Positions 50,007-61,246 of a stretch of 64,000 nucleotides of DNA are shown here, in pieces; position 1 is the stretch's first letter, and each line of letters begins with the position of its first letter. The notes under the pieces are model-generated. The model was given only the letters and a program-made list of their open reading frames with translations, searched no databases and was not told the origin of the DNA. Source of the DNA: Eleusine coracana subsp. coracana (Eukaryota > Streptophyta > Magnoliopsida > Poales > Poaceae); the NCBI GenBank assembly GCA_032690845.1, contig CM064426.1, forward strand, positions 46,268,508 to 46,332,507, in the 5' to 3' direction. Both the position numbers and the translations under genes were made by a program.

Positions 50007-50755
50007 TGAGAAACCATGTGGATATGTGCCATGGTTTGCAATATATATGATGAGTAATTGACTTGAGCGGATTTGATTTTTGAGTTGAAATACGGGAATC
50101 CGGGGATGGCATTGCCTTGCATGTCATAGTTTTGACTAACCAGAATTGGTGGAAGTAATGGTGAAGTTGCAGGAGATGGGAGATGTGTTTTCTTGTCTAA
50201 TGATGTGTAGGTCAATGGAGTCGACTTGGTGGTCAACAATGAGAGGATCGGACACAAATAGGGGACTTGGGTCCAGACGATCGGGATGCCGGGTGAAGTC
50301 AAGGGTGATCCACACCGTACACGTGGAGAGGCAAGAAGCACAGACGGTTTTGCGGTTGAGCCTCAAAACCGTGGTGGTGTTGAAGACGGTGTGTTGACCA
50401 AGTCAAGGCGAGCGGGATGCGGGTGCAAGTGACAAGGGGGCTTGATGGACAGGGACCGAGAGATACTTGCCGGTGGTCAGGATCGTGGAACAAGGTGACG
50501 TGTGTCGACATCGAGAAGTCGTGCTTTGAGAAGCGTGCAAAGCGGTTTCCTAGTTTGGGCCTCAAAACTGGTGGTGGTGATTGGAGGTGCACGTGGCACC
50601 ATTGCGGAGCTTGCATCGAGGCGAAGCAAAGATGTGAAGGGTCCAATGGCATCGGGTGAAGGAAAAAGAGATGGAGAAGTTTGCCCCCGGTGGTAGGTAG
50701 CAATGTTATGTAGGTTAAGGGTAGTGTGGTCTTTTGGGTAATAGGACCCTAGGCC

Positions 50756-50764
50756 TATATAAGG
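50756..50764 (+). promoter_or_regulatory. TATA box of the E5 LTR promoter
   Basis: TATATAAGG lies in the middle of the LTR with a GC-balanced, purine-rich stretch downstream, the usual place for the element's RNA polymerase II promoter. Confidence 0.65.
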
Positions 50765-51328
50765 AGAGGTGTGTCTTGTGGGAGAGGTGCCTCTTCCCAT
50801 TAGCCTTGTGTTAGGTGTTCATTTCAAAGTGCTAGGAGAGGTCTTCATGTAATAGAGGAGAGGAGAGGGTGTGTGAGTGACATCTCTTGCTCTTCCAAAT
50901 AGTGGGAGGAAGAGAGTGGCTTCCTAGCCATGTATCCATGTATCCTAGCCATGTTCTTCCTCTCTCCCTAAATCCCGAATTTCTCTTTTTCCCTATTTTC
51001 GGAGCTATTTTCATGGTGATTTTTGATCTCGATTTTGAGTGAGTTTTGGGATGGATTTTGTGCGGTCTTGGTGCTATGATGTGCTAGAACAACCCTATGT
51101 AGGTCCTTGACCGAATCAAAGGCACTAGCACCTTCGATTTGAAAGATCTCTCAAAGGGATGGATCTGAAATTCATGATGATTCCTTGTTCTTTTGCAGTG
51201 GATCTCTTTAGAGGAGTGTCGTGATGTATTGAGGATGATCTGGTCCAAATTTCAGGATTTTTTGAGTTCGTTTGATAGGTTTTTGGCAATTTTCTTTCCC
51301 GAACGGAGTTGCTGTTTTGCCCAGGACA

Positions 51329-51494
51329 GAACTTCCGTGGCCAGGATAGAACTTCCATGACCGTGATGGAACTTCCATCAAGAACCACGGAACTTCCATG
51401 AGTGACAATTCTCCCGTCGCCCAGAACTTCCGTGATTGACAAAACTTCCGTCGGGGGCTTTGGAACTTCCGTTGGGCACCACAGAACTTCCGTC
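51329..51494 (+). repeat. GAACTTCCGT array in the E5 LTR, about 20-bp period
   Basis: Copies of (G/A)AACTTCC(G/A)T start near 51329, 51349, 51369, 51389, 51424, 51442, 51463 and 51484, with a degenerate copy near 51407. The step is close to 20 bp. It lies downstream of the TATA box, so it would be in the transcribed R/U5 leader. The function is unknown. Confidence 0.85.
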
Positions 51495-51741
51495 AGGCTC
51501 AGTTTTGTTATCTCTTGGATCTTCCTTGTTTCCCTTTTTGTTCCTTTTGTGCTTCCGCTATGTGTCCTTTTGGTTTGAGTCATTCCTAGGGTTAGCACAT
51601 CACAAGTTGGTGTGTGTAATCTTGGTGACTCGATTAGAGGTTGGTTTGGGTTGTAGTAGGGACATAGGCCAAGTTCTTAAGAAGAATTTTAATTGGCTCC
51701 ATTCACCCTCCCCCCCTCTAGTCGCCTTCTCGGTCCTTCAA

Positions 51742-51757
51742 TTGGTATCAGATACGG
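51742..51757 (+). promoter_or_regulatory. E5 primer binding site
   Basis: TTGGTATCAGATACGG starts one base after the LTR end. The first 11 bases match the initiator-Met tRNA primer site of plant elements. Confidence 0.85.
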
Positions 51758-51803
51758 TTTGATCACTAGTTGACCTTTACCGGCTTTGTGATCCAAAGGC
51801 GAC

Positions 51804-52024
51804 ATGGAGAAGTGTGTTGTCAAGTAGTGGATGTTTGATAGAGAGGACTTCCCCTACTAGAAGTAGCGGACCAAGGCTTTTCCACTAAGTCAATGACGTG
51901 CTATCTGGGACATCGTCGAGCAAGAATACAACATACCTGCCGACCTCAACACCGCTCTAGTAGGTGAGTTGAACAGGTATGAGAACAACTCCAAAACTAT
52001 CAATATTCTGCTTTCTGCACTTGG
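51804..52024 (+). pseudogene. E5 gag, 5' fragment
   Basis: The ATG at 51804 is followed by a copia-type Gag start with in-frame stops (after CVVK, after DFPY and others); AIWDIVEQEY and INILLSAL are recognisable. It is cut at 52024 by S1 and resumes at 52668 in the same frame. Confidence 0.75.
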
Positions 52025-52662
52025 TGATGAGGACATCAACGACATACGAACAACAACGATGGAAGACGGCGCGCCAAACCAAGTTGTCACGCCTCCACCT
52101 CTCGTCGTTGCGCCTTCTCAAGTTATGGACCCATCTTCCGACGAGACGACGACATACAAGGGCCCAATCACTAGAGCTCGAGCCCAGGAATTGAAGATGG
52201 TTTTGATGCTAAGGAACGATGGCCCAGGATGACGCCCGCGAAGGCCCAAGTAGCCCAAGTCGCGCGACTACCTCTCCACCGCACGCCTCTCTACTTCAGC
52301 CCGCCCTAGATGCCGCGCTCCCCCTATTTAGTCAAGGGTTGTGCCCCTTGTAATCTTTGAGTTTTGTTTTAAGATTAGCTTAGCTATTCATCCGTCTCTC
52401 AACGTGAATTCAGAACTCCACCTTCGTGCAATACATCAGATTGCTCGCCTCTAATTCTTGCTCGTTCTTCGATTGCGCATAAGAATTGATCCTCGTGATC
52501 AGGTTGATCTTGTTTACCGCAAGGTTAATATCCTCCGGAAGTTGGTTCAGCGATTGCATTGGCGCTTCGGGCTTGCTCGTCGTAGTCGGATCGTGAGGGT
52601 CGACATCCACCGAATCGAAGTTATCTACACTCGCCGAAAGATCGGGCACTCTACACCTATCA
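52025..52662 (+). mobile_element. S1: solo LTR of a CRM-like element
   Basis: A 638-bp segment begins TGATGAGGACATCA and ends CACCTATCA, with a perfect 5-bp duplication CTTGG on both sides (52020-52024 and 52663-52667). The first part encodes a Pol-tail-like peptide with DEDIND and GPITRARAQELK, matching the E1 tail (EDDEDIT, MTRARARRLN). No interior is present. This is the product of recombination between the two LTRs of a full element. Confidence 0.92.
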
Positions 52663-52667
52663 CTTGG

Positions 52668-52724
52668 TAGAAGTGAACATGATAGAGTAGCGCACCTTGG
52701 CACTGCTCATGCTATTTGAGATAA
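52668..52724 (+). pseudogene. E5 gag, middle fragment between two solo LTRs
   Basis: Fifty-seven bases continue the gag frame after S1 and include HDRVAHLGTAHAI. One codon is TGA where the family has Trp. The frame passes into 56637 after S2. Confidence 0.75.
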
Positions 52725-55700
52725 TGTGACAACCCTACTCCGAAAAGTAGAGTATGTCGTACAGGATCGCCTCGGGAGATGGTTAACGAAGTAACCATAC
52801 ACAGCATTCACACATGAACATCCATCATTTACAACATTACATCACTTAGGTGCATAATATTACAAGTTCAGAGGTAGAATATAATTAAGTTCAGATCTGA
52901 TACAATACATATGTCCTTAGTACATGTTACATAATTTAGCGGAAGCGATACAATGACAAAACACGATGTCAAGCCCTACGTGAACCATGCCAGCCCTACG
53001 GTGATGGTTCACTCATCACAGTTATGGGAGCTAGGGACCCATTCAATGGTCCAGTTCTGAGGCTCCTCACCTTCCCACACAACCTTGTTACAACAATCAC
53101 AATATGTGGCCTGAGGAAAATCTGAAAAACAACATCAACGCAAAGCCTGAGTATCTAACATACTCCGCAAGACTTACTCGTCAACCGGTTTACTAAAACC
53201 GACTCCTAGTATGCAGGGGGCTGACTGGGTTTATTTGATAGTTGCATAAAAAGCTCCTATTAGTTCTATGCTTCGCTTTCAATTTCCCTAAACAAGATTC
53301 TACTTTGCTTATCGTAGAACACAGCTACGGTGAGTCTAGCTAGCTGCTAAGACATGAATATAGCTAAAGAGCAATACATCATAACATTGTGTATCCATAG
53401 CATAAATAAATTTCAGAAACATAACCACAACTTTACTACTTAACATATCATTGTCGCTTCTCGAACAAGAGGTACTCATAACCGCGAGGGACGGCAATTC
53501 GAATTGATTTACATCCTGCAGGGAAAACCCAAATACATGACATACGCATCATTTAAGAACACGTATGGCCACCATTCTCAAGATTGCTATAAAGTCGATA
53601 CGGGGCCATCAATCCCGAGTACACATCCTCCCCGCGATACAGTACTTCGTATCCGAGGCTTAACCCATGCACTCTCTAGTGGTCCTCAAACCCGTGCAAC
53701 CACCGTGCTGTTCACATCACCTCTGGATCGATGAGTATGGCCATCCAACAATACGGCGCCCAAGTTACTAGGTTTACCAATTCCCATATTAAAGGTATGC
53801 ACTTGGTACGGTTCAATACTTGTTGGCGGAGTTGCAACGATAGGTGTTCCATTTTTATCAAGTTCATCAACCAATTGAACCATAGTTGAATCTATAACCT
53901 ACCGTTGACTCCACTAGTTTAAGCATAGCATTTGCTAACGGAAAAGCTTACTAACATACTACTCATGGGTCATTGCTGGGGTACGCAAGTGTGTTTCATC
54001 CAAGTCCTACACTTAATACACAATACAATATTCCTACTTTTGATAAAGTAAAAAGGACTCGAATGATAAAATGGGTTATGCACCGGGGCTTGCCTTGGGT
54101 GTGATCGTAGTTAGCGTCTTCACCAAAGTGCACTTCAGCTCTTTGCTGGTCTGGTGGGATCTCCTCGGTCTTGATTCCTATATGGAATGGACATGCATCA
54201 ATGCTAAGGAATACACAAGGTTTCATGGAGTTTTTCTTAATTAAAGATGGAATGCATGGCATTAAGATTCATGGTACTTCCTCAACAAATAAATTAATGA
54301 ACTAATCACTCATTCATGAATATGGTTGCATACTTCAGTATGACATAGTAACTACTGAATTTGAAGGGGACAAACTTCTAATTACACAAATGTAACTTTT
54401 AATTATCACAACGTTAGTGTATGTCTACTTTAATATGAGCATGGCCTAGATGTTAATTATATGACATCACATGCTGACGATGATATGACAATGTCGTACT
54501 TAGGGTCAAACTTCAGAAAGTTCATTTTTGAACAACCCAACTAAAGTGACCATATGCAAGTTAACACTATACAAAAAAAAATGGCACTTTAATTGCATAA
54601 CTAGTTCTAGCCCATATAGTTAATTAAGAACCAAGAGTATAAATGCACATGAGAATTTCTACTGCAATGGGAAGATGAATGATTCTCCATGAATTTCCAG
54701 AAACTAATTTATTCCTACTTTCATTAAATATGCACATGAAGTAACATCTATATGAAGAAATTCCTAGTTAATTAACAAACAATCAATTTCGGCAGAGAAT
54801 TTATACTTAGGTAGATTTAAATTTTTCATGGGATTTTACATAAGTGTACAAGTGCATAAGGAACAGGAATGCCAAATTTCATGAATAAATCCCTAGCCAA
54901 TAATTTATATAAATTCAATTACTACAAATGAGGATTATGCAATAATACTGAAATTATGCAATAAAATGGAAATGTGCTTTTGCAGAAAGTTTAAGAATGC
55001 CATGAAATGACCACTGAGCAAGTTTCATGAATTTACCATTTATATTTATTTACTTATGAATTTATTAAGCAATTTAGGATTGTAACTTTAGGGAATTAAA
55101 TAAATTAATGTACTGAGCAACTTTCGACCTCAACTTGTTTTTCTGGTAGAGGATGATTTTAGGAGTTGAACAAAATTAATTTCACAATTTTAGGCCTCTT
55201 ATTTCCCGAGATATTGAATTTTGAAGTTTATGCAAAGTTCACTGTTATTTATGAAACTGCCACTGGATTCAAATTTCCTCCAGACGCGCGCGTGAACCCG
55301 TGCGGCGGCCGGCGACGGCGAGCTTGGCCCAGCGGCCGATCGGCGGCACGGCCAGGGCTCGCGTGCGACTCAGATGGCCTCCATGCCGAGGGGATCTCGA
55401 GGAGGGGGTCGGAGAGAAGAGTGTCTCACCGGAGATCGCCGGCGACGACGCGCGGCGGCAGGGGCAGCTTCGGTGAGGTCCACATGACGGTGCCGAGGGG
55501 GAGGCAGGGTGGGGTTCGGTCGACGAGCTTTGTGGAGGTTCTGGGACGGTCAGCATCGAGGAACTCGTCGAGGGGAAGGCCGGAGGTGTGTTCCCGTCGG
55601 CGGGGGGGTGGGGGGTCAGATCCCGGCGGCGGCGACTCCGGCTTCACAAATTCCGGTGAGAGCACTGCATAGGGGAGTGAGGGAATCAGAGGGAAGTGGA

Positions 55701-56631
55701 GTGGGGTCCTTGTGTGTTGATTTGCGAAGAAAGGGGGGGATGGAGAAGTTGCCTAGGCGGTGGTTGGCGCGGCGGCGGCCATGGCAGGGAAAAACAGAGC
55801 GGCGCTCGGGTTTCGCCGGGGAGGGAGAAGGAAGAGAGGACAGCGGCACTTTTGCATGGCGGAGGAGTTCCCTGGGAGGTGCGTGACGCGTGCAAGCAGA
55901 GAGTGCGAGAAGTGGGGCTCGGTGAGCTGCGGTTGCCCTTTTCATTTGGCAAGTGGAGAGAGAGCCGAGAGAGGGAGAGAGAGAGGACGGCGAGCTGTCG
56001 GCTTGAGGTTGGTTCGCTGGCGAGGAGGCTCCAATGCGGCCAGTGGCATAGGGGGAAAAGGTGGCGGAGCAGTGGTCGGCGTGGGGCGCCAGTGACCGGC
56101 GGTGGCGACAGGACCCGGGTACAACCCAGTGTCGGGTTGGGATTGGCCGGGGGAGAGAGAAGGGCTCGACCCGGTTTAACTCTAGACCCTGACTCGGGTT
56201 TGCTCCATTTCGCCACGTCCCCTTGCTCCAAATTGGACACCAATTTTTGTGTGGGCTCACGAAAACGTGTGATCCAACTTTTCTTTTGGGTGAACCAGAT
56301 AAATTTGCGTTGATAAATTATGAAAATTCGAAACCCAAAATACACTTTTCTGACTTTGGGGGAATTTTTAAGGGTATCAATTTGTTACCAAAAATTCTGG
56401 TAAAATTCTGAAAATTCTCTTTTGTGGTGGCCATTTAGAATATGCAAAAATATTGGGGTACTTCGATGGGTTTTGGTAATGTTTGTGAATGACCCATATT
56501 TGATTATTCTGGAATTTAATTAAATAATTTTCCTCTTTTGATTCTTTGGCACATGGATTAATTATACTTTTGCTTAGCCCTTACTTGATGTTAGGTTTAG
56601 TTAATTTCATTTTGTGACATGGGATGTCACA
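52725..56631 (-). mobile_element. S2: 3.9-kb solo LTR of a Del/Tekay-like element
   Basis: It starts TGTGACAACCC and ends GGGATGTCACA, flanked by a perfect 5-bp duplication GATAA (52720-52724 and 56632-56636). Its internal layout (a GCCTGAGTA...ACT.CGCAAG(A/T)CTTAC motif about 0.4 kb from the left end, an AT-rich middle, a GC-rich block at 55270-56200) follows the E3 LTR in the same orientation, so it is read as minus strand. The long frames in the GC-rich block are not supported as genes. No internal domain is present. Confidence 0.9.
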
Positions 56632-56636
56632 GATAA

Positions 56637-58460
56637 GCTTTGCACGTACCACGAGGGTACCAATCAAGTCAAGTCTATGCGTAAGGATTCTTACAATAGA
56701 CAGTATCAAACCTTTGCACAAAAACCTGGCGAGTCACTAGATGACACTTTTCGTAGGTTTGAGGCAATTGTGTGCAACTTATAGGCTTGTGGTAACCTTG
56801 TGTACAATGACAATGATAGAGCTAAGAAACTGCTATACTCACTTGATGACAATGTTTGTGGGGTTAAAATTGCTGCTCTAGAAGAAACTGCTGACTTCAA
56901 CAACCTGAACTGTGAGCTGTATAGCAAGCTAAAACTCATGAACTATCTACGAAATCTCGTCCTAATCTTGCTATTCCTGCTTCTAGCATGGCTTTGCTTT
57001 ATAGCTCTCAGAAGGGTAGTCATAGTGATGCTTCTTATGGAACTAACCCCTCACTTGACAAGTCTTCCTTGGAGTTTGCTCTGTCTTCTCTTGTTGTAGC
57101 TTTCGATGAACTGATGGAGTGCATTCCTGACGAGAAGATGTCCTTGCTCACAAGGAAGTTCAGGAAGTTCTACAACAACCGGAAGGAGAGAAGAGGAGGT
57201 GTTTCAAGAACTTACTTCGAGTGCGGTGACCCGGGACACTTCATCGCTGATTGTCCCAAGAAGAGGAAGAAGGTCGGGTACCGTGACAATAACACTGAAG
57301 ACTTCAAGCAGAAGTAGAACCGCTTCTACAAGAAGGGCAAGAACTCCAAGAAGTTCACTAAGGCCATTACACGCGCCTGCATTGCCGCCATGAGTGATGT
57401 CGACCTCACATCAAGCGAAGGCCCTTCAAGCTCGGAGGAGGAGGTTGAGAAGCCACAAGTCAAGAGGAAGAATGACTTAACCGGGCTTTGCTTCATGGCA
57501 AAGAACGACCACGACACCGACTCTAGATTCGATTCTGACACAAGCAAGGTACCCCCCCCCCCACTCTTGATGAGATCTCTTTTGAACATGATCATTTGCG
57601 TGATGTTTTGCTCATGCAAGATGATAAGCTTCGCAGTGCTATCCATGAAAGTAGAGAGCTTAAGTCTAAGTTGGAGAGTGCTGATTTTGAAATTGCTTCA
57701 CTTAGGTCTAAGCTTGCTTGTCATGTTACTGTTGTAGAGTGTGAGTCATGTCAAGTTGTGATGAATGATCTGAGTTAGAGTGAGAGTGTGCATGCTCAAG
57801 TTGCCAGTCAGCTTGAGAGTGCCCTCAAGGAGCTTGATGAATTCAAAGCTAGGCCAACTCTTTTAGGTGCATATCAGAAGTGCCCCAAGCTCACAAGTGA
57901 GTTGGAAGCTCAAACCCTCAAAGTCAAAGAGCTTGAGTCCAAGATGCTTATTGAGACTCGCTCTAAGCTTGTTCCACCACCATGTGAAGTGTGTGTCACC
58001 CTCAAGGACAAGCTAGTAATCACTAGGGAGGAAAACAAAGTCCTAGTTCAGGAAAATGACTATCTTGTTTCTAGGCTCCAGAAAACCCTAGTGGGTGAGG
58101 AAAAGATTGAGAGTGAAGGAGAGTGCTTCTAGTTCAACCTATAACTTGGGCTTGGGATTTGAGAGAGTTGACAAGGAGAGTGAGAATGTGGGTAAGTTTG
58201 TGCCTAGCTCTAGCTACAAGGATGAGGAAAACACCATCAAACCCACTGACACATACTATCCACCCAATCCAAAACCCTCCTTCAACCCAAAACAAGTAGA
58301 GAAGCCAAAACCCAAGGCTGTCATGCAAACGAAACCTAATCCTAACGGTGTCTACATTTGCATGTTTTGTGGTCACAAGGGCCACTTGGATGAATTCTGT
58401 TATAGGTGTAAGCGGATTGAGAAGAAGCAAGCTGAGTTGACTAGGGATGCTTTTTTATGA
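56637..58460 (+). pseudogene. E5 gag, 3' part
   Basis: It continues gag with GTNQVKSMRKDSYNRQ. The first zinc knuckle, 57213-57257, reads Y-FE-C-GDPG-H-FIAD-C, its first Cys replaced by Tyr. A long Glu/Lys/Leu-rich coiled-coil-like region follows (57600-58100). A second knuckle, C-MFCGHKG-H-LDEF-C, is at 58359-58400. Two knuckles and a coiled coil are the Sirevirus Gag layout. Breaks: TAG after VVCNL-type context (about 56782), a frameshift near 56945-56990, TAG at about 57315, a frameshift at the C run 57551-57560, TAG near 57776 and a frameshift near 58095-58130. Confidence 0.82.
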
Positions 58461-61246
58461 TGATTTTGTTAGTTTTCAGCCTTGCTCTTTTTCTCGTGCC
58501 TATCATGGAGAGGGTCATCCCTCATATGGCTTTGATTCACAAAACAGAGGCTTTGCGTAGCAGCGCTTTGGCGCCCCATGTTTTCCCCATCGTTGTGAGC
58601 ATCACTCACGTGGATTTGGTTTTCATACAGATGATTTCTATTCTCACAAACCTAGGGTTGAGTCGAGACGCTTTGACAGGCCATGTTTTCCCCATCGTGG
58701 TTCTTGTCCTATGCGTTCAAATAATAATGTGCAAAGAACTATGATGACTACTACCGGTCGAATGGTTAAGTGCTGGATTCCGAAATGCTTTTTGATTAAC
58801 CCTAGCACTGAGCCATCGACTTTCCCTTCTCGTTCTTTGTAGGAAGCAGGTGGAGGCCTGGAGAACAAATGGTTGATGGACTCCAAGTGTTCACGCCACA
58901 TTACCAGAGATGCAAAGTGGTTCTCCAGCCTCACTCCCTTGAAGCGGCGGGAGTATGTGACCTTTGGAGATGACTAGAGAGAGAGAGAGTGAAGGCAAGA
59001 GGCGCTGTAAAGGTAAATGAAAAATTCACTCTCAAGGATGTTGGTTTGGTTGAGTATCTCAAGTACAATCACCTCTCTATCTCTCAGCTTCTTGATGTTT
59101 GTTTGGAAGTGCGCTTTAAGTCGAATGCTTCTTGTGTTCTTGATTCAAGTGGTTCCTTGGTTTGTGGGATTTCTTGCATTGGCAGAGTTTTTCAGGCTAA
59201 TTTTGTTGGTTCTCCTGGTTCTCACAAGTGCTTGTTTGCTCAATCCTCTTTTGAGCTCTGGAAATGGCATAGAAGACTAGGTCACATGAGCACTGACTTG
59301 TTATGTCGCTTGAGTGGCCTAGGTTTGATCCGAGGGTTGCCTGAGCTCAAATTTTATAAGGATTTTGTTTGTGCTCCTTGTCATCATGGGAAAATAATTG
59401 CCGCTTCTCATCCACCAATCAATTTGGTGATCACTGAAAGCCATGGAGAGTTGCTTCACATGGACACTGTTGGTCCTTCTAGGGTTCATTCGGCGGTGGG
59501 AAGTGGTATGTTCTTGTGATTGTTGATGACTACTCTCGCTACTCTTGGGTTTACTTTCTTGAGAGCAAGGATGAAGTGTTTCATCACTTTTGGAGCTTAG
59601 CATTGAGGTTGTTCAAGGAACACCCTGGTCGATTACGAGCAATTTGTAGTGATAATGGCACTAGGTTCAAGAACTCCTCCTTTGATGCTTTCTGTCTTGA
59701 GCATGGTATTGAGCATCAGTTTTCAGCACCTCGTGTTCCCCAACAAAATGGAGTGGTCGAAAGAAAGAACAAAACCTTGGTGGAGATGGCCCGGATGATG
59801 CTCGATGAGCATAGGACTCCAAGGCGGTTCTGGGCAGAGGCCATTAACACTGCTTGCTATGTTTCCAATTGGATTTTCTTGCGCTCAATTCTTAATGTGA
59901 CTTCTTATGAGCTACGTTTTGGGAGAAAGCCCTCGATTTCTCATTTGCGTGCCTTTGGTTGCAAGTGCTTTATTCTCAAACGTGGCAATCATGATAAGTT
60001 TGAGTCGAGATCTTCTGATGGCATCTTTCTTGGTTACTCTGTTCATGGTCATTCCAATAGAGTTTTGAATTTGGAAACTAACACCATCGTAGAATCCTGT
60101 GATGTAACCTTTGATGAACCAAACTCTTGTGCAAGCAACGTGATTGAGACTGTAGGTACCAAGGAGATGGAAGAGAGCATCTTTATAGAAGAGGACCTAT
60201 AGGGCTTGGATGATGACGACGATGAGTCATTCCATCTCACATCTGAGCTTGTTCGTGCTGCTACCACCACTCCAGCAGAGGGTCCAGAAGCTTCTACATC
60301 TACTTCAGCAGTTGTCGAGCGAGCTCGAGCTATAGTTGAGGGGGAGGTACGCTCTGAGAGAGAGGCCCCTCACCACATTCAGCGTCAACATCCACCTCAA
60401 CAGATGATCGGTAATCTCTATGAGAGGACAACAAGGTCAAGGAAGCTATGGAAAGTGAATTTCAGATGTCGATGATGGGTGAGCTCACCTTCTTTCTTGG
60501 GCTTCAAATCAAGCAGTGCAAGCAAGGCACTTTCATACATCAAGCCAAGTACACAAAGGATCTCCTAAAGAAGTTCGACATGGTCAATGTGAAGTCGTTG
60601 TCTATATCGATGTCCACAACAACGGCTCTTGACCTTGATGAAGACTGTGATGCGGTGGACCAAAGGGAGTACAGGCGCATGATTGGCTCCCTCTTGTACC
60701 TAACGGCGACCAGACCCGACATACACTTTGCGTTGTGTCTTTGTGCTCGCTTTCAAGCTTCCCCAAGGGTGACTCATCACAAGGTTGTTAAGCGCATCTT
60801 CAGGTATCTCAAATACACCCTTGAGTTTGGCCTTTGGTACTCTGCATCTTCATCTCTTGATCTCATTAGGTATTCGGATGCGAACTTTGCTAGGTGTAGA
60901 ATTGATAGGAAGAGCACTTCTGGTACTTGCCATTTCTTGGGTACTTCTTTGATCTGTTGATCGTCTTGTAAGCAGTCGAGTGTAGCCCAATCCACCATAG
61001 AGGCTGAGTATGTTGCTGCTGCTAGCTGCTGCTCACAAATCCTATGGATTGTGTCCACCATGAGAGACTATGGGTTAACTTTTAAGAGTGTTCCACTCAT
61101 ATGTGATAACTCTAGTACCATATGCTTAGCTCAAAACCCAATCCAACATGGTAAGGTCAAACACATCAATGTGCGATTCCACTTCCTAAGAGACAATGTT
61201 GAGAAGGGGGATGTGAGCTCCAATACATCGACACCAAAAACAAACT
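58461..61246 (+). pseudogene. E5 copia pol with most of the reverse transcriptase deleted
   Basis: The protease region has WLMDSKCSRH near 58870, where the active site DSG has become DSK. The GAG-pre-integrase region and HHCC finger (59250-59400: WHRRLGHMS, CAPCHHGK) are followed by the integrase core 59516-60190 with IVDDYSRY, D in CSDNGTRF and E in QQNGVVERKNKTL. After TTRSR (about 60437) the text jumps to MESEFQMSMMGELTFFLGLQ, so the palm region with the YVDD catalytic motif is missing. RNase H follows with YSDANF (about 60860), a TGA near 60960, IEAEY and HINVRFHFLRD. The frame ends at 61246. Frame breaks also lie near 58975 and 59515, and TAG near 60200. Confidence 0.87.

Larger units (their letters stand above)
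50007..51740 (+). repeat. E5 5' LTR, 1734 bp
   Basis: The boundaries come from the match of ACCATGTGGATATGTGCC here and at 62693, the TG...CA ends, and the PBS just downstream. It holds a TATA box at 50756-50764 and a 20-bp periodic array of ACTTCCG motifs downstream of it. Confidence 0.88.

Noticed and set aside
50007..51740. Host gene promoter at the TATA box 50756
   Set aside because: The surrounding sequence is one LTR with a partner at 62687 and a PBS at its end, so the box belongs to the element.
55166..56345. Several overlapping frames of 110-220 codons on both strands
   Set aside because: They fall in the GC-rich block of solo LTR S2, overlap each other on both strands, and show no domain.
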